From the NCBI GenBank assembly GCA_029978815.1, contig JAPOIQ010000080.1:1-5945 (forward strand): 5,945 bases of DNA, in the 5' to 3' direction. Numbering within the stretch: the first letter of the stretch is position 1; the number at the start of each line of letters is the position of its first letter. The notes under the pieces were generated by a model. The model made no database searches. It saw only the letters and a program-made list of their open reading frames with translations, and had not been told where the DNA came from. A program made the position numbers and the translations under genes. The DNA is from a bacterium. GTDB taxonomy: Bacteria > Actinomycetota > Acidimicrobiia > Acidimicrobiales > Ilumatobacteraceae. Shown here in pieces: positions 5,395 to 5,945 of this stretch.

Positions 5395-5945
5395 TAATCA
5401 GCGGCAACTCAAGTTCAAGATCGATACTTGACGATGTCACTACAGAGAACACCACATCGCCGTCAAGCGGCGTGTCTGCGAAGACGAGTAACAACTCACC
5501 CGTTTGCCCGGCAGCAATTTGTTCCGGCCCCCACGCGCCGGATGTTTCAACGGGTGCCGCGCTACTTGTCGTGAGTGGACGTTGAATTGCTGCAAAGCCA
5601 AACGTCGTCAGGGATTCGTCGCCAGCGGTCACCGAAACGATGACCGCAGTGACGCCCGATGGCGCTCGATACCCCGACACCACGCGAGCCTGCACCGACT
5701 CGACAGCTACGAGAGGCCCAGGACCAATCACGATTTGTTCAACTGGTGCCCCGTTTACCGAAAACGACCGAAGCATGCCTTCATCATCGAACACCGGTGT
5801 GTCGTAGACGGTGCAACTATTCGTCCAGTCACACCCCAATTCGACAGTGGTCGTCGTTGATGAAGACGCAGCCGCGACATCACTCATTGCGGGTTCGATA
5901 GTTGATGATGTCGTCGTTGGGAATGCTGCAATCTCCTCATCGGCA
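5387..5945 (-). CDS. Hypothetical, probably exported beta-rich protein; N-terminus beyond window
   Basis: The frame stays open to the right edge, giving 185 in-window residues; the ATG at 5887 is internal or only one of several possible starts. Numbering from the edge, residues 8-34 are a Ser/Thr-rich linker (FPTTTSSTIEP, then SSSTTTT), typical of the segment after a signal peptide or lipobox in actinobacterial exported proteins. A GCDWTNSC segment follows, with C38 and C44 that could form a disulfide. The rest (about 46-185) is alternating hydrophobic beta-strand sequence rich in V, T, S and G with almost no lysine. The part IAAGQTGELLLVFADTPLDGDVVF (143-166) recalls the late strands of DUF4352-type Ig-like exported domains; this resemblance is weak. 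No catalytic motif is seen and the function is unknown. Stop is TAG at 5387-5389. Signal peptide and promoter must lie outside the window. Confidence 0.7.
   Translation of the reverse strand, partial: ADEEIAAFPTTTSSTIEPAMSDVAAASSSTTTTVELGCDWTNSCTVYDTPVFDDEGMLRSFSVNGAPVEQIVIGPGPLVAVESVQARVVSGYRAPSGVTAVIVSVTAGDESLTTFGFAAIQRPLTTSSAAPVETSGAWGPEQIAAGQTGELLLVFADTPLDGDVVFSVVTSSSIDLELELPLITP

Noticed and set aside
1..5945. Mobile element, CRISPR, defence system, tRNA or riboswitch
   Set aside because: No transposase or integrase, no regularly spaced direct repeats, no cloverleaf, and intergenic gaps of at most about 40 bases leave no room for a structured leader RNA.

Overview
This window looks like ordinary chromosomal sequence from an actinobacterium. 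GC is roughly in the mid-to-upper 50s percent, estimated by eye from sampled lines. Several features point that way: GTG starts, starts without a Shine-Dalgarno that sit six bases after a TANNNT -10 box (leaderless style), a FadD15-type long-chain acyl-CoA synthetase, a SpoU methyltransferase whose N-terminus looks actinobacterial, and a Ser/Thr-rich secreted-type linker. An acidimicrobial or related aquatic lineage is plausible, but this is inference from style and not proven. I see no mobile element, CRISPR array, tRNA, rRNA or riboswitch. Coding density is high and no gene-free stretch exceeds about 40 bases.

Layout. (1) 1-1404, plus strand: the C-terminal three quarters of a long-chain acyl-CoA synthetase, cut by the left edge. 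(2) 1438-1920, minus strand: a MarR-family regulator, convergent with the synthetase. (3) 1948-2376, plus strand: a PaaI-like hotdog thioesterase, divergent from marR across 27 bases, with a recognisable promoter reaching into the marR start codons. (4) 2373-3194: a SpoU/TrmH-family RNA 2'-O-methyltransferase that overlaps the thioesterase stop by four bases. (5) 3218-3787: an AhpD-like peroxidase-related protein. (6) 3824-5371: a DUF389 membrane protein with its own probable leaderless promoter and a long C-terminal tail built of three repeats. (7) 5387-5945, minus strand: the C-terminal part of a probably exported beta-rich protein, cut by the right edge.

How they may work together. The synthetase makes acyl-CoA and the hotdog protein probably hydrolyses an acyl-CoA. 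The MarR protein between them has no cysteine, so it is more likely a ligand-binding regulator than a thiol redox sensor. A local acyl-CoA-responsive switch is a reasonable hypothesis. The methyltransferase probably shares the thioesterase transcript, and the AhpD-like gene may as well. The DUF389 gene and the exported protein are convergent and need not be functionally related.

I did not find a clear new multi-gene system. The most interesting single observation is the exact 81-residue tryptophan spacing of three BON-like (alpha-beta-beta-alpha-beta) modules in the DUF389 tail. Next come the two promoters with the same TANNNT-N6-start arrangement.
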